This document shows positions 45,062 through 56,098 of a stretch of DNA of 64,000 nucleotides, in pieces. Under the pieces are notes generated by a model that was not told where the DNA came from, made no database searches, and was given only the letters and a program-made list of their open reading frames with translations. The translations under genes and the position numbers were made by a program. Within the stretch, counting starts at the first letter, position 1. Every line of letters begins with the position of its first letter. This DNA comes from Perilla frutescens (taxonomy: Eukaryota; Streptophyta; Magnoliopsida; Lamiales; Lamiaceae), in NCBI GenBank assembly GCA_026008535.1, contig BRKX01000007.1, positions 3,929,001-3,993,000 on the forward strand, given 5' to 3'.

Positions 45062-46672
45062 GGGATACCCGTTTCCCCACTTTTGGGAACTTGAGTTCCC
45101 AAATTTGTCTGGCTGTCGACGTTAAATGCAGCGCTTGTTGGGAGGCAACCCAGTATGTTTTATTTTATTTCAGTTAGTTTTTTTTTCACTTCTTTTTCTG
45201 AGTTATGCAGGTAAAGACCGGATGGATACTATACTTTGGGGGATAGAAATTTGATCAACTTGTCTGTCGACAAGTTTGGGGGAGGACGTTGAACCCAACC
45301 GGACATCCATGTGATCGTTGTAAGTGGTCGACGACACCTACTTGCATTTTTGCAAACTTATTCCATCCCATGGATTTGAATAAGTTTGGGGGGATATATG
45401 CTTGTAGTGTCTAGACCTTTATTGTGTTTTTGTTGTGTTTTTACCTGCTTTACTTGTTTTGTTTTGGTTTTGTTTTCCGGAAAGTTGAAAAATTTTGAAT
45501 TTTGGTCTTGAATTTTACTTGGGATTTTGATGATATATGCTTTAGGGTTTATGGTTTAGTACTTATAATTAATATATTTGATTGGGGATGATTTGAGCAT
45601 GTATAGCATGATTTGAAAGAGCATGTGTTTTAGAATTCATCGAGCTTTATTTTGGCCAATGTTGAGCTATGAGATTTTGAGCTTATAAGACTATTGTCTT
45701 AATTTTTGTTCTTGTGTGTTGGTTGTCTATGCACTTGTTTCTCTAGAACTTGCATGTTGTCTTGCTTGAGATTGAGTTTCTATGCTTGAAAATAGGAGAT
45801 GATAGTAGGCCACTTTTCTTTAGCCATTTATCCCATATACTGTCCTAGATTCATTATATTCCCTTGCGAGCCCTTTTGTGCCTAATTGCCTTTTCTTTGG
45901 AAGCCTATTTGGGATGTCATTTGTTGATTCTTGTGGAGAAATAGAAAAAAGGGTAAGGAATTATAGAGTTGGGATGGAAAAAAATGGTGATAATTGGTAA
46001 ATTTTTGTTGGTACACAAAAAAAAATGCTTTGTGAATGTTGAAAAGAAAAAATAATGAAAAGAGCACAAAAAGAAAAAAAATGTGAAAAGCGCCAATGAA
46101 AAGAAATAAAGAAAAGAGACCAAAGGTCCATAAGTTGAAAGAAAGGAAAAAATATGGATGACTTAAGGTGGTGTAGGAGAAAGTTGGAAAAATTCCAACT
46201 AGTGTTTGAATGTGAGAAGTAGTGGGAGTAGAAAGTAAAAGTGGTGGATTGTGTTGCAATTGTTGAGTCACTTGAGCCAAATATTCCTAACCTTAACCCG
46301 AGCCTACATTACAACCTTAATAAAGCCCTATTTGATCTTAATTTTGAGCACATTTGTTTGTCATTGGAGAGTTGAGATTTCATGCAAGCATATGGTAGAT
46401 CAAGTGTATAGTTCAATGTTTCGATGAGTGCTTACCCTTATTTTATCACACTTTGAGTATTTGAGCGAAACACACACCAGTGAGGATCATTGGCTTGAAT
46501 TTTGCTCGTTGAAATCTATCACATGTGTTTATGATTTGAGTGTTGTGCTTGCTTTTGTCATTCCTAATTATATTTTCGAGGTTATAGATGCTAGATTATG
46601 AATTGTGGAGTTATGTATTGTTTGAATTCTAAGTTCGGTTTCTGTTCTTTGTTTGAGGACTAACAAACTTCT
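45062..46672 (+). other. Non-coding 3' region of element B with repeated polypurine tracts
   Basis: Contains (a)agtttgggggag-like tracts at about 45263 and 45383 besides the final one at 46673; the 45230s carry a further 'ctttgggggat'. An A/G-rich stretch lies at about 45945-46160. The long minus-strand frames here are artefacts of that purine-rich sequence. Confidence 0.65.
45121..45154 (+). other. Conserved post-coding hairpin motif, element B
   Basis: gttaaatgcagcgcttgt followed by TGGGaggcaaCCCA. The 4-bp stem and 6-base loop match the motifs in C and E in position, about 60 bp after the coding end. Confidence 0.7.
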
Positions 46673-46686
46673 AAGTTTGGGGGAGT
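46673..46686 (+). other. Polypurine tract, element B
   Basis: aagtttgggggagt directly before the TGATAAACTGAG start of the 3' LTR; the expected plus-strand primer. Confidence 0.8.
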
Positions 46687-47027
46687 TGATAAACTGAGAT
46701 TTTACACTGATTTTGATACACTTTTGTGTCGGGGTTGAATTGTTTTGGGTGTGTTTTATCTCAGTTTATTTGTGTTTTCATGCGTTTGGGAGTTTGGTAT
46801 TACTTGTTGGAATTTTACAGGAATTGTACTTGGAAAATGGTGTTTGAACGAAGTATGAAAGTCCCGGAAAATACGTGAAAAAATGGCCGAGAACCGCAGT
46901 CCATGTGGCAGCTCCCGAGTGAAGATCCCAGCCATTTACTGTCGAATCGCGACAGAGGCTAGGGTGCAAAGAAGAAAAGTCGCGAGTCGCGAATGAGACC
47001 GCGAATCACCAAGAGTTCGCGAATGAG
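46687..47027 (+). repeat. 3' LTR of element B, truncated
   Basis: First ~330 bp match 38810-39140 with few differences; similarity stops at 'caccaagag' (about 47016). The remaining ~1.1 kb of LTR is missing, and element C LTR sequence resumes by 47032. Confidence 0.8.
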
Positions 47028-47031
47028 ACTC

Positions 47032-47336
47032 GCGCTTGGAGGTCGCATTGCAACCGCGGCAGAAATAGTGCCGCGGCGCTAGGGTGCCCTGCGGCGCTGC
47101 GGGTGTCTTGGCCTTTTGCAGCCCGCCGGCGCTGCTTAGCCCGTCTGCGCAGCTGCTTTTTCTCAAAATGGGAGGGCTTTTCAACATTCAAAGAGCAATG
47201 CTCACATTTATCTCATGCATTCAACAAAATTAAAGATTAAAGACAATGTAAACAATATTAACCTACATATATACCTAAACTTAGTGAAAACGCACTCATA
47301 AGTGAGTGCAAATGAGTGCAATATATTCACTCATCA
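47032..47336 (-). repeat. 3' LTR of element C, proximal part
   Basis: Matches 62815-63048 (for example 'cttttgcagcccg.cggcgct' and 'tgcactcacttatgagtgc' on minus). Minus-strand start TGATGAGTGAAT adjoins the polypurine tract aagtttgggggagt at 47350-47337. Confidence 0.8.
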
Positions 47337-47757
47337 ACTCCCCCAAACTTAAATATTTGTTTGTCCCCAAATAAAAACAAGAGTAACAAGGCAATAATTT
47401 TGATTTAATTAGAATCAAGATGAAAATTTGCTTCAAAATCAAAAGACGAGCATTTCATAGATGATATTGGGAGTCAATCGTAAAAAGTACAATAAAATCA
47501 TCATGATACAATTATCGAAGTACAAGCTCTCACAAGGATAATAGAACGCTCACTCCCGAGTGTATAGGCTAAAAGTATATCGCTCAAGGTCAAGAGTGCA
47601 CTAGATTTCTACCATAAGCTTGTAAGGTGACTAACATCTCCACTACTTCGCATGTGTTCTTAATCGAGAATCATTAAGGGCTTTTGGGTTGTAGGGAAGG
47701 CTTTTCGGAAAGGTAGGTGTTTCTCGGTCCAAATTTATACTTATAATTTCTGGTTTA
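47337..47757 (-). other. Athila-like 3' region, copy i (end of element C)
   Basis: Polypurine tract plus ~400 bp of non-coding 3' region. The part with 'agaatcattaagggctt' is homologous to 49390-49560, so these are two copies, not one region split by an insertion. Confidence 0.6.
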
Positions 47758-49310
47758 TGCTCACTTAGACACTACTTAAGACCACACCCGCAATTGGACG
47801 GGGTCAATTGTAGAGGCGATAAGCTTAACCCGAGTCGATCTCTCAAGGAAGACTTTATGTGAAAGAATTATCTATAGACTACACATGCTTTCGGCAAAAC
47901 TACTAAATAAAATCTAAACATGCTAATACGGGGGTTTGATGATGATTATGCTAGGAATTTTAAATAGACAATAAGCAAGATAATTAAATGTAACAAGACT
48001 AACGAATTCAAGATTAGAGGAAATAAGTTTGATTAAGGTATTAGGGTATAGATTCTCTCAATGGTTCTATCACTATGCTTTATTCTAGTCGATAATGTTA
48101 CTCTCACAAATACGATAGTCCCTTCCAATTAGTTTAACTTCAATTACTATCACTGTCTATTCGTTAAACCTCTCTTAGCTATATCGTACAAGCAAGATTG
48201 ACATATTAGGGTTAGGAACCCCATCCACCTAACGTCGAAGGAACCAATTTCCTAATTTAGATTCACAATCAATACTCCTCTAACTCCTATCAATGTTCAA
48301 GTAGTGATCAATTACCTAAACATGAAAAAGCACGATTCCAATGACAACAATCAATAAGAACAAGCATAGATCAAAACCACATCGATCCTCTACCCCTAAT
48401 AGAGAGATTAGCCACTAAACATGCTCAAAAATATGCAAACACCATAGAAGAACATCATCTCATAAATCAAATGTAAATGAAGATAACTTCTACAATATTG
48501 TATATTCTTCAAGAGTTTTGGGACAAATCCCCACAAACATCCAAGAAATGTAAAGAAAAACACAAGATAAACCTCCTCCGAGCTTAGCTTCCGCGGATGG
48601 CTCATCATCGTCTGTCTCGTGTCTTCTCCGTCTCTCTTGGCTTGGCTTCCTACTTCTTCCTTTCCTCCTCTTCTCTTTTGTGAAGGTGGTGGTGGAAATG
48701 GTGAAGGAAAATGGTGTAGAGATTTAGAGAGAATGGAGAGAATGGTATGGTTGAGAGAGAGAGTGGAGTGAATGAGAGTGGGTGAGAGTGAAGTGGAATG
48801 AATGATGTGAATGGTGATGATCTCCTTTAATCCCCCAAAATCTAATATTAGATATGAGAGGGATAGAGAGATCCATAAGAGAGGGGGAGAGAGAGAGAGA
48901 GAGAGGGGGAGACTTAAATGCAAGGATTTGGAGGAGATATTTGGGAGGATTTTGGGGGACAAAAGTCAAAAAGCAAACTTAGGGAAAGTAATACCTAGTT
49001 CCCTATTGCTTAATATAGCTACCAAAAAGTTTTCACAAATTAAAACATCCAATTTAAGATAGGGGAGGAAATGGAGTGGAATTGTCCAGAGTGGAGGAGG
49101 AAATCACAGTGGTGAAGAAAAGAAAGCTAATCGGAAGGAGGGGCACCCGCGCGCCCGCGAGGGCTGGGATCATACTGCGCGCGCCTGCGCACACCCCCGC
49201 GGGCGCGGGGGCATCCTTGCCGAGGCGATGACGTGTGGATAAAATGATGGAAATTGCTTCAAAGATTCAAGACACATTTTGCACATTCAAGCATGATATT
49301 AAAAGATCAA
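47758..49310 (-). mobile_element. Athila-like LTR of a further subfamily (borders approximate)
   Basis: Looks like an LTR: an order of blocks like the other Athila-like LTRs, a GC-rich patch (49138-49235) near its presumed start, and ~1.5 kb length. It adjoins 3'-region copy ii, so it may be the 3' LTR of that element. I could not confirm the ends or a target duplication. The open frame 48408-48962 (minus) inside it is Ser/Leu-rich low-complexity and not a gene. Confidence 0.45.
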
Positions 49311-50748
49311 CAAGCCTAGAAAAATTCTACAATGCATTGCGAAAATAACTTGTAACCTCTCGAATATAGAAAGATCGCTCTTCACTCAAGTGTTTAGGCT
49401 TTAAGTGTATACACTCAAAATCAAGTCATACAAGTTGTCAACCATATGCTTGTAAAGGGTGTATCATCTCCATCACTTATGTATGCTTTCAAACAAGAAT
49501 CATTAAGGGCTTGTTCAAGTTTAGAACGGAGGCTCTTTGGTAAGGTAGGGATTGTTTGGCCAATTGACTATCAAGAATTAATCATTAAACCCAAATTTTT
49601 GCATTATCAACCAAGTAGAACTACACAAGTTCTCTTCCGCCTTTCTTGCTTCACAAACCTCAAAGTCTAGAAACTTTCTCATGATAAACAATATTACTAC
49701 CCTTTCTTACTCTTTCTTTTCAATGATCGAATGTGAACCATTTTTTTTTTATTCTTTTCAACTTTTTTTTTCTTTCATTGTGAGAGCTAAGAGGGGTAAT
49801 TTGACATTTTCAACTCAAAATACTCTAGAATATGATATTTTTCATTTCAAGCACTCAAAATTTCTCATAAGCATTAATTTCTCATCACTACTCATTCCCA
49901 ACCCAAGGTAGAAAAAATGAGTATCGTCTTAGGCTCAAAGGGGCTAACAAGGGATTTATAGTGTGAAATGGTAAAATTTGGATAGAGTGGGCTAGACAAA
50001 AGATGGCCTTAAATCATTTTCAAGTCATCAAGCACACTATTATAATTTCGAATTAGACACAATGCAAGTTCTAGAGACAAACAAGTATGCATGATTACCA
50101 CACAAGCAAGAAAAGATTGTAAGAACAAAGCAATCTTCGGCTCAAAACTCACATGGGTTCAACCAAGTTCAAAAGACAATGCACTTAAGAATATATCAAG
50201 CCAAATATCACCAAGTCATGCCATGCTTTCATGTCATTTTCTCAAAAAAACCATCTCATCATAAGCAACTTAACAACCCAATCCACACTTCAACCATTAT
50301 CAACCACAAATCTCCACAAAATCAAAAATCAACTTCCAAAGCCTCCGGTTATTTAAAGCATTTAAACGTGCAAATAAATAAACAAAACAAAAAATAAAAA
50401 GAAAATCAAACTAATGCAACCTATATGCAATGAAACACATAGAACGCATAAAAAAAAGGAGAGATCCAAGATAACCACACTTCCTTCCCCCAAACTTATT
50501 CGACACTAAGTGAGAATAAATTTGAAGAAAAGAAATGGTTCATCTTAGGTGAGCTCACAAATGATTAAGGAGGGCATGGTGACACACGACATCCGCGTCC
50601 GGATTCCTTTGACATTCTCTCCTCCCGCTCCACTTGCTTGCTCAACCTTCAAAAATAAAAAACAAACAAACAAGAAATGAAAAACAAGAACACAATGTCT
50701 AGAATAACAATGTAATCCTTATCATAATAACACAACTAAATCATTTAG
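49311..50748 (-). other. Athila-like 3' region, copy ii, with primer site but no coding region
   Basis: Runs from a primer-binding site (50766-50749) to the LTR-like block below 49310 with only a ~250-bp leader, a polypurine-like tract (aataagtttgggggaagg on minus, about 50500-50483) and a 3' region. No gag or pol lies between, so the element is either a non-coding derivative or internally deleted. Confidence 0.55.
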
Positions 50749-50766
50749 TCCCCGGCAACGGCGCCA
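50749..50766 (-). other. Primer-binding site next to the 50773-52245 LTR
   Basis: Minus strand TGGCGCCGTTGCCGGGGA, an apparently unmutated copy of the site, 6 bp from the LTR end TGATCGAC at 50773. Confidence 0.8.
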
Positions 50767-50772
50767 AAAACT

Positions 50773-52245
50773 TGATCGACTTTTTATTCGACTAAAATTT
50801 AACCGCAAGTGTACGGTGCAATTATAGTATATATAGCGAGCAAGAGTATCGTATCCACAGAGACTAATTAGACCTAATTGTGTATACTATAATATCGGAC
50901 CTCAATCGTTATCTAGACGATAAGAAAACGAAAAGATAATTAACTAATCTAAAACTAAAGAAAGCATAAATAAAAAGGACAAATAAATGGAGATTGGGAC
51001 AAGAAGATAGAGGTACTTTTAGGATTGATTTCTTCGGTACTTGGCACTAATTATCCTATTGAATTTCTATTTGTGGTGCTAAATTTCACTAGGGAAATCT
51101 CGTCTAAGCTCTCTCTCGAGACACTTAAGTTTGGAGGGTACATGCTAGGTTCACCGTCTCCGAATAAATCTTACACATCTACTTACCAACACTCCTAAGA
51201 TTTCTAGCCCTCACACTAAGCCTCAATTCTCTCGAATTTATCGACATAGGTGTCTCGTACCTAGGGTTCGTCTATTGAGACTCATCTCTCGATTCATGAA
51301 TCAATAGATAAAATTCGTGCAAATTAGTGATCAATTAATCAACACTCATACATAACATAAGCACAAGAAATAAAATCGAGTCATAAACAATTAATAGAAA
51401 AATATATGCATAAATACCCAAATTGTCTCAATCCAAAAATACAAGATAATCTAACCTAACATCAATACAAATGCAAGGATTAAATTATCTTAAAGCAAAT
51501 CAAAGACAAAAACAAGAAAATGAAACTAGGTACAACCCGGAAGTTGGACATCGAATCCATTGCTTGCCTCCACTCGTCTCCTCTTTGCTCCGTCTTCAAG
51601 CCATAACTCCTTATTCACCCTAGCTAGGTGGAAATCCTAGCTAGGGTGTGGGTTTGATGGGTGAGGGTTGAAGATGGAAGATGAGATAAGGGTTTGGTGT
51701 TGGGGGAAATTTGGGGATTTTGGGAGAGAAAATCGTGTATTGTGAGTTGTGTCTGTAATTGTCTAGAGAAAATGAGAGGAAAAAAATCAAATAAAAAGGG
51801 GATGGGCCGCACAAATCAGAAAAGCTGGGCTGGGGGCGCGACACGGGCTCAGTCGCGCCCCCGGTCGTGCCCTCGGTCGCGCCCCGATCGAAGAAAAATA
51901 TGTCTATGGCGCGAGTACAGGCCGGTCGCGCCTCCGGTCGCGCTGTCACTCGCGCCAGAGATTCTGCACCGACACCTTTCACGGTTTTGCTCCGTTCTCC
52001 CTCGTTTCTTATCCGATTGAGGTGATTCGACTTGCAGCGCGTTCCTCATTCCATTCTCTATCTTCTAATGGCATTGGATCACTCAAAAATACATTGATTA
52101 ATTCTCCATTTCCTGTGAAAGTCAAATAACAAACAAAACTTCCAAACCGGGAGGTTAAAAGCGCAAATTAGGTTAAAGCACACATTAAAGTCTTCAAATC
52201 ACTTCATTTCAACCACAAAATGTTGTGCAAAAACACCACTTATCA
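50773..52245 (-). repeat. 5' LTR (1473 bp) of a minus-strand Athila-like element
   Basis: Minus strand TGATAAGTGGTG...GTCGATCA, followed by a primer site. GC-rich patch at about 51835-51960 (+285 to +410). A matching 3' LTR was not found in the window. The flank at 52246 is ccgag. Confidence 0.7.
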
Positions 52246-52620
52246 CCGAGGGCTGCAGTGTGCGGCGGCGGGCTTGGCGCGGCCGCGGGGGCTGCTGGGC
52301 TGAGAGGCATGCGCGCGGTGGCGGGGTTTGAGGCCTTTTTCCACGATTTCTTCAAGTACGATCAGTGCACTTCAACTCCTATTTTGTTCTTCCTTGATCT
52401 TTTAATTCTTTCTTCTAGGAATCTAATCTTAATTTCTGACTGTCCTACTTCCCATGAAAATGTCTTAAAATTCCTGCTTTTGTGATCAAAAGCTCAAGAT
52501 TTGCAATACTTGACATAATCCACCATTAGAGCAATAAACACAAATAAACGCATAAAAATCAACAATGACAATATAAAAATCAATGCAACAAGTTTTTGAA
52601 CATAACAAAATTATTGTACT
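52246..52620 (-). other. LTR-like fragment with GC-rich patch
   Basis: A very GC-rich block (52250-52330, gcggcggcgggc) then AT-rich sequence leading to 3'-region copy iii. Interpreted as the start of another subfamily's 3' LTR, cut by the 50773-52245 element. Inner border approximate. Confidence 0.4.
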
Positions 52621-53809
52621 AAATTGGTATAAATAGACACTAAACAGTAGGTACATATTTGGCTAAGTGACTTCCCAAAAATACCAAATTTATTTCATTA
52701 CCAAACAAGAAGAACTATACAAGTTCTCTTCTACCCTTTTTGATTCACAACCCCATTTATTTGAGGTTTTTCTAAATTTTTCATCATTTCTTTACTCTTT
52801 TATTTTGTGATCATAATGTAAAACTACCTCTTCTTTTCTTCATTTTCAATTCTTAATCAAGATAATTCACTTCTTTTTGTTCTTTTTCAACACAAGAGTA
52901 TTTAAACATTTTACCTTTTTCCAATTACAAGAGTTCTCAAAAGTTTCAATTGAAAGAGTATACACAAATCTTGCCAATTATTCCATTCCCAACCCAACAA
53001 AATCAATAAAACATTTCAAGGTTCAAAAGGGCTTGCAAAAGATTAAATTTGTACTGGAAGGTAAAGAATTTGGGTTATTATGAGGTTTAGACAATAAATG
53101 GCCTTAAATCATTTTCAAGAAATCAAACACACCTTTGTAACCTCAATTAAGTCATAAAGTAAGTTTTAGAGAAAGACTAGTGCACCATGAAGACCATCAA
53201 TCACTCATCAAAGAAGAGATTACACTTGTGTAATCTTTAGATCAAAATAATTGTACTTTTGAGACACTACAAGAACCTTGTTCACATTATCATGCTATAC
53301 CATCTTGCATTTTATCAACATTTTTGAAAAAAATTTCAACATAAGCTCATCATCATCAAAGATTCCAACTCAATCAAAAAAATTACTCATGACTCCTATC
53401 ATGTTACAAGAACATACACCTATCTAAGTTAAAAAAAAATCCCCAAACCACATATCATAAGACAATCGAACAAAAACATAGATAAAACATCACATATGCT
53501 CATGAAATAAAACGGCATGTGATTGAATATCTATCAACTGCCTCCATCCAATCTGTCCAACATGCATAAAGCAATTTAAATGAAATCCTAACATAATCCA
53601 AACATAATTAAAACATAAGCATGCAAGCATGCTCAATTATCCAAAAGAAAGAAACATAAACAAATTAACTAAGCATTGTTTTAAAATAAAACAATAAATG
53701 AGCAGAAAAAGATCCTTTCTACCAATACTCTTCCCTTCCCTCAAACTTATTTTGATCCAAGAGTAGAAATAAGTTTGGAGGCAAGATGGTGGCAACCGTC
53801 ACTAACGCT
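52621..53809 (-). other. Athila-like 3' region, copy iii
   Basis: Non-coding; shares blocks with copy ii ('caagaagaactatacaagttctctt', 'aaatggccttaaatcattttcaa') and has a decayed polypurine tract (aataagtttgagggaagg on minus, about 53757-53740). It follows the env-like remnant of element C. Confidence 0.55.
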
Positions 53810-54251
53810 CAATGAGGTGGTTGCTGGTGTTAGTGGGGAGGCTGCTGCGGGTACTGCATAGAGGAGGACGATGGCATGAACTGGGAGGCTTGGAACTGCT
53901 ATTAAAAGGAGATCGTCATGGTGTCTCCAGGGCCTGGAGACATCCGATCCTATCTAGAAGAGTCCACACGCCATCCCTTATCCCAAGGATCTCTGTGGAT
54001 GTGGGACACATGAATCATGCAGTGGCCACAGTTAATGGGAATCCCATATGTCATATCTCAGTTAATGTAGTGGCCACAGTTAATGTAGTGGACACATGAA
54101 TCCTCTGCCATATCTCTGTAAAGTGAATCCCATATGTCATGGGATCATCTATGCCGAGGTCTTTTTCTTCTTGTTCCTCTTCCTGTTCAATTTCGGGATC
54201 GGATTCGGGCTCTTGTCTTCTTGAAGACTTTCTTCCCCTTCTTGGTGCCAT
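53810..54251 (-). pseudogene. Env-like ORF remnant of element C, middle deleted
   Basis: ATG at 54251 opens MAPRRGRKSSRRQEPESDPE then an acidic run. After about 55 residues the frame enters short duplications (gtggccacagttaatg three times, gaatcccatatgtcat twice), and near 53900-53820 it reads like the Gln/Pro-rich C-terminus of Athila-type third ORFs (MQYPQQPP). Such ORFs lie after pol and are called env-like by position; they need not encode a real envelope. A splice acceptor lies 25 nt before the ATG. Confidence 0.55.
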
Positions 54252-54276
54252 CTTTGTACGTTTTGGGATACGGTAC

Positions 54277-55530
54277 CTGAGAGTAACAAAAGAAAAGGTT
54301 TCATAAGATATAGGGGCATTATCAACTTAAAATTTAAACAAAGAAATTGAGGTTTCAACAGATATGACAAAATCCAACTCACTTCCTCAACTAACTTTGC
54401 TGAATCAATAGTTTAAATCTATTTACAACTTCATGCCACCTATCGAATGACAAACACGCTACATTTTTCCAGGAACCAACACTAAAATGCACATTGAGGC
54501 ACAAATGAAGAAGCTACAAAATGCCTAGTTTCACATATGACAATATCAAAAATAAAGGCAAAATGTGCATGCGTTCAAAACCAAACATGATTAACTCAAG
54601 ACAAAGTTGGCTCGTGAATTTGGTAAAAGGTCCTTAAATAAATATGATAAAATCAAAAGCATAGGACCAAATAACAAAATTCTTCAACACTATCAATCAA
54701 CAACAATGCTCGTATCAAATTCATGCTTTTTCCCAAAGTATCTTATCGTTGAATGCAAAACTTCACATTAAGGTTGAATAAAGCATGTAAATACCATTCA
54801 AAACCAACATTCTTTGCACCAATTCTCAAACATTCAAATTTTCCCCAATTTAGACATTTAATTCTCAAATTTCAAACCAATTAGGAGATGACAAATGCTC
54901 ATTATGGAATAATGTAGCAAAGACTCCAAATGAGAGAGCAAGGGTTCCAATGTCACATTGAAGCTGACAATTTATTTGCCAAAATCGAGCTTCCATGCTC
55001 CATTCCAATAATAACAACATGAACCCAAGCAAAATGTATCAAAATCCAACCACTTCTTTCATCACACATTATATTAGCTAACTTAGACTAGGTAGAAACA
55101 ACATACAACAACTCATCCATCAAAATGGCAATTTTTTCTCAAATGAGCACAATGTACTTCATCCTACTTGTCTAAGTGCAAGTATTGTAAGGATTCACCC
55201 CTCTTATGAGCAACAATGGAGACAAAAACAAGCAATTGATATGAAAAACCAAATTTCCTATTTTTCCCCCAATTTCATCAAGAATCCAATCAAATTTCAC
55301 CAAAATCCCAACCAAATTCCAACACCCATATCATACACATGCTAGATATTGTGTATTCCATCCTATGAAAGAAAAATTTAAGGAAGATTCACACCATATT
55401 CGTTCATTCCATTCCTAGGGCACAAAAGAGGATTTTTTCCCCAAATTTTTCAAAATGTGAACAATGGAAGCATATAATTCATGATAGAGTATAATTTAAG
55501 TGAAGTTATGGAGGATCTTAGAGAACTTAC
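54277..55530 (-). other. Predicted intron upstream of the env-like ORF
   Basis: On the minus strand the leader ends AAACAAG|GTAAGTTCTC (donor at 55530-55529) and the ORF is preceded by TTACTCTCAG|GTACCG (acceptor 54278-54277). Both are near-consensus. Interior AT-rich with no coding frame. Suggests a spliced subgenomic mRNA, as reported for some env-containing plant retroelements. Confidence 0.5.
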
Positions 55531-55999
55531 CTTGTTTCTTCTTGCAAGAGAGTAAAAATCGTGTGTGAGAGTGAAGTGAGAGTGTGAAAATGAGAGAGAA
55601 ATGAGAGAAAAGGGGTTTAAAACCCGTCTATTTGCGGGGCGCGACCTGCCCCTGTCGCGCCTGGAGGCCGCGTTCTAAGGTCCTTGCAATGCGGGAAAGT
55701 CTTCGTTGCGCCTAGAGCTCACGTCTAAAGTTCCCTGGGGCGCGACCCATGCTTAGTCGCGCCTAGGGGTCGCGCATTGAGCTGGTCTTTGTTTTTCTTC
55801 TCCTTTTGACACTTATTCCCCCATTTCCTCTAGTTTTCAATTCCTTCAATAATTTGCACTCACTTTAGACACACAAACACCATGTTAAGATTAATTCCTC
55901 ATTTTAGGAATCAATCAATTACAAAAGATTTTAACTAGACAATCAAACTTAAAATAAACCAAAAACAAGAAAAATAAACCAACAACAATTAAAATGATT
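55531..55999 (-). other. Leader region between pol and the env-like ORF, with GC-rich block
   Basis: Carries a GC-rich block (55630-55790) of gtcgcgcct/ggcgcgac words related to that in the element C LTR (62735-62820), followed by a CT-rich leader. Confidence 0.5.
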
Positions 56000-56031
56000 G
56001 GGCTGTCTCCCAACTAGCGCTTAATTTAACG
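56000..56031 (-). other. Conserved post-coding hairpin motif, element C
   Basis: Minus strand cgttaaattaagcgctagt then TGGGagacagCCCA, about 70 bp after the pol stop at 56099. Same stem as in B and E with a different loop. Confidence 0.7.
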
Positions 56032-56098
56032 TCGTGAGCTCGATGGGATATGTTCTTCAAAAGTCTTTGAGATGGAAGACAAACACTCCGGCTTGCTC

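Larger units (their letters stand above)
38810..47027 (+). mobile_element. Element B: gag-protease-only Athila-like element
   Basis: 5' LTR 38810-42720 (1.47 kb after removing the nested solo LTR), primer site 42727-42744, gag-protease frame 42872-45061, hairpin motif 45121-45154, 3' region with several polypurine tracts, final tract 46673-46686, and a 3' LTR from 46687 (TGATAAACTGAG, same as 38810) that keeps only its first ~330 bp. RT, RNase H and integrase are absent. It lies inside the 3' LTR of element C; ACTCG precedes it (38805-38809) and also occurs at 47028-47032. Confidence 0.85.

Noticed and set aside
45882..46280. 132-codon Phe/Leu-rich minus-strand frame
   Set aside because: Antisense of an A/G-rich non-coding tract of element B.
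48408..48962. 184-codon minus-strand frame
   Set aside because: Ser/Leu/His low-complexity frame in an LTR with GAGA repeats; not protein-like.
50749..50766. Possible tRNA gene fragment (ends ...CGGCGCCA)
   Set aside because: Only 18 bp match a tRNA 3' end and it sits next to an LTR; it is the retrotransposon primer-binding site.
52225..52485. 86-codon Ala/Gly-rich frame
   Set aside because: Spans an LTR edge and a GC-rich patch.
53812..54099. 95-codon plus-strand frame
   Set aside because: Antisense to the env-like remnant and made partly of short duplications.
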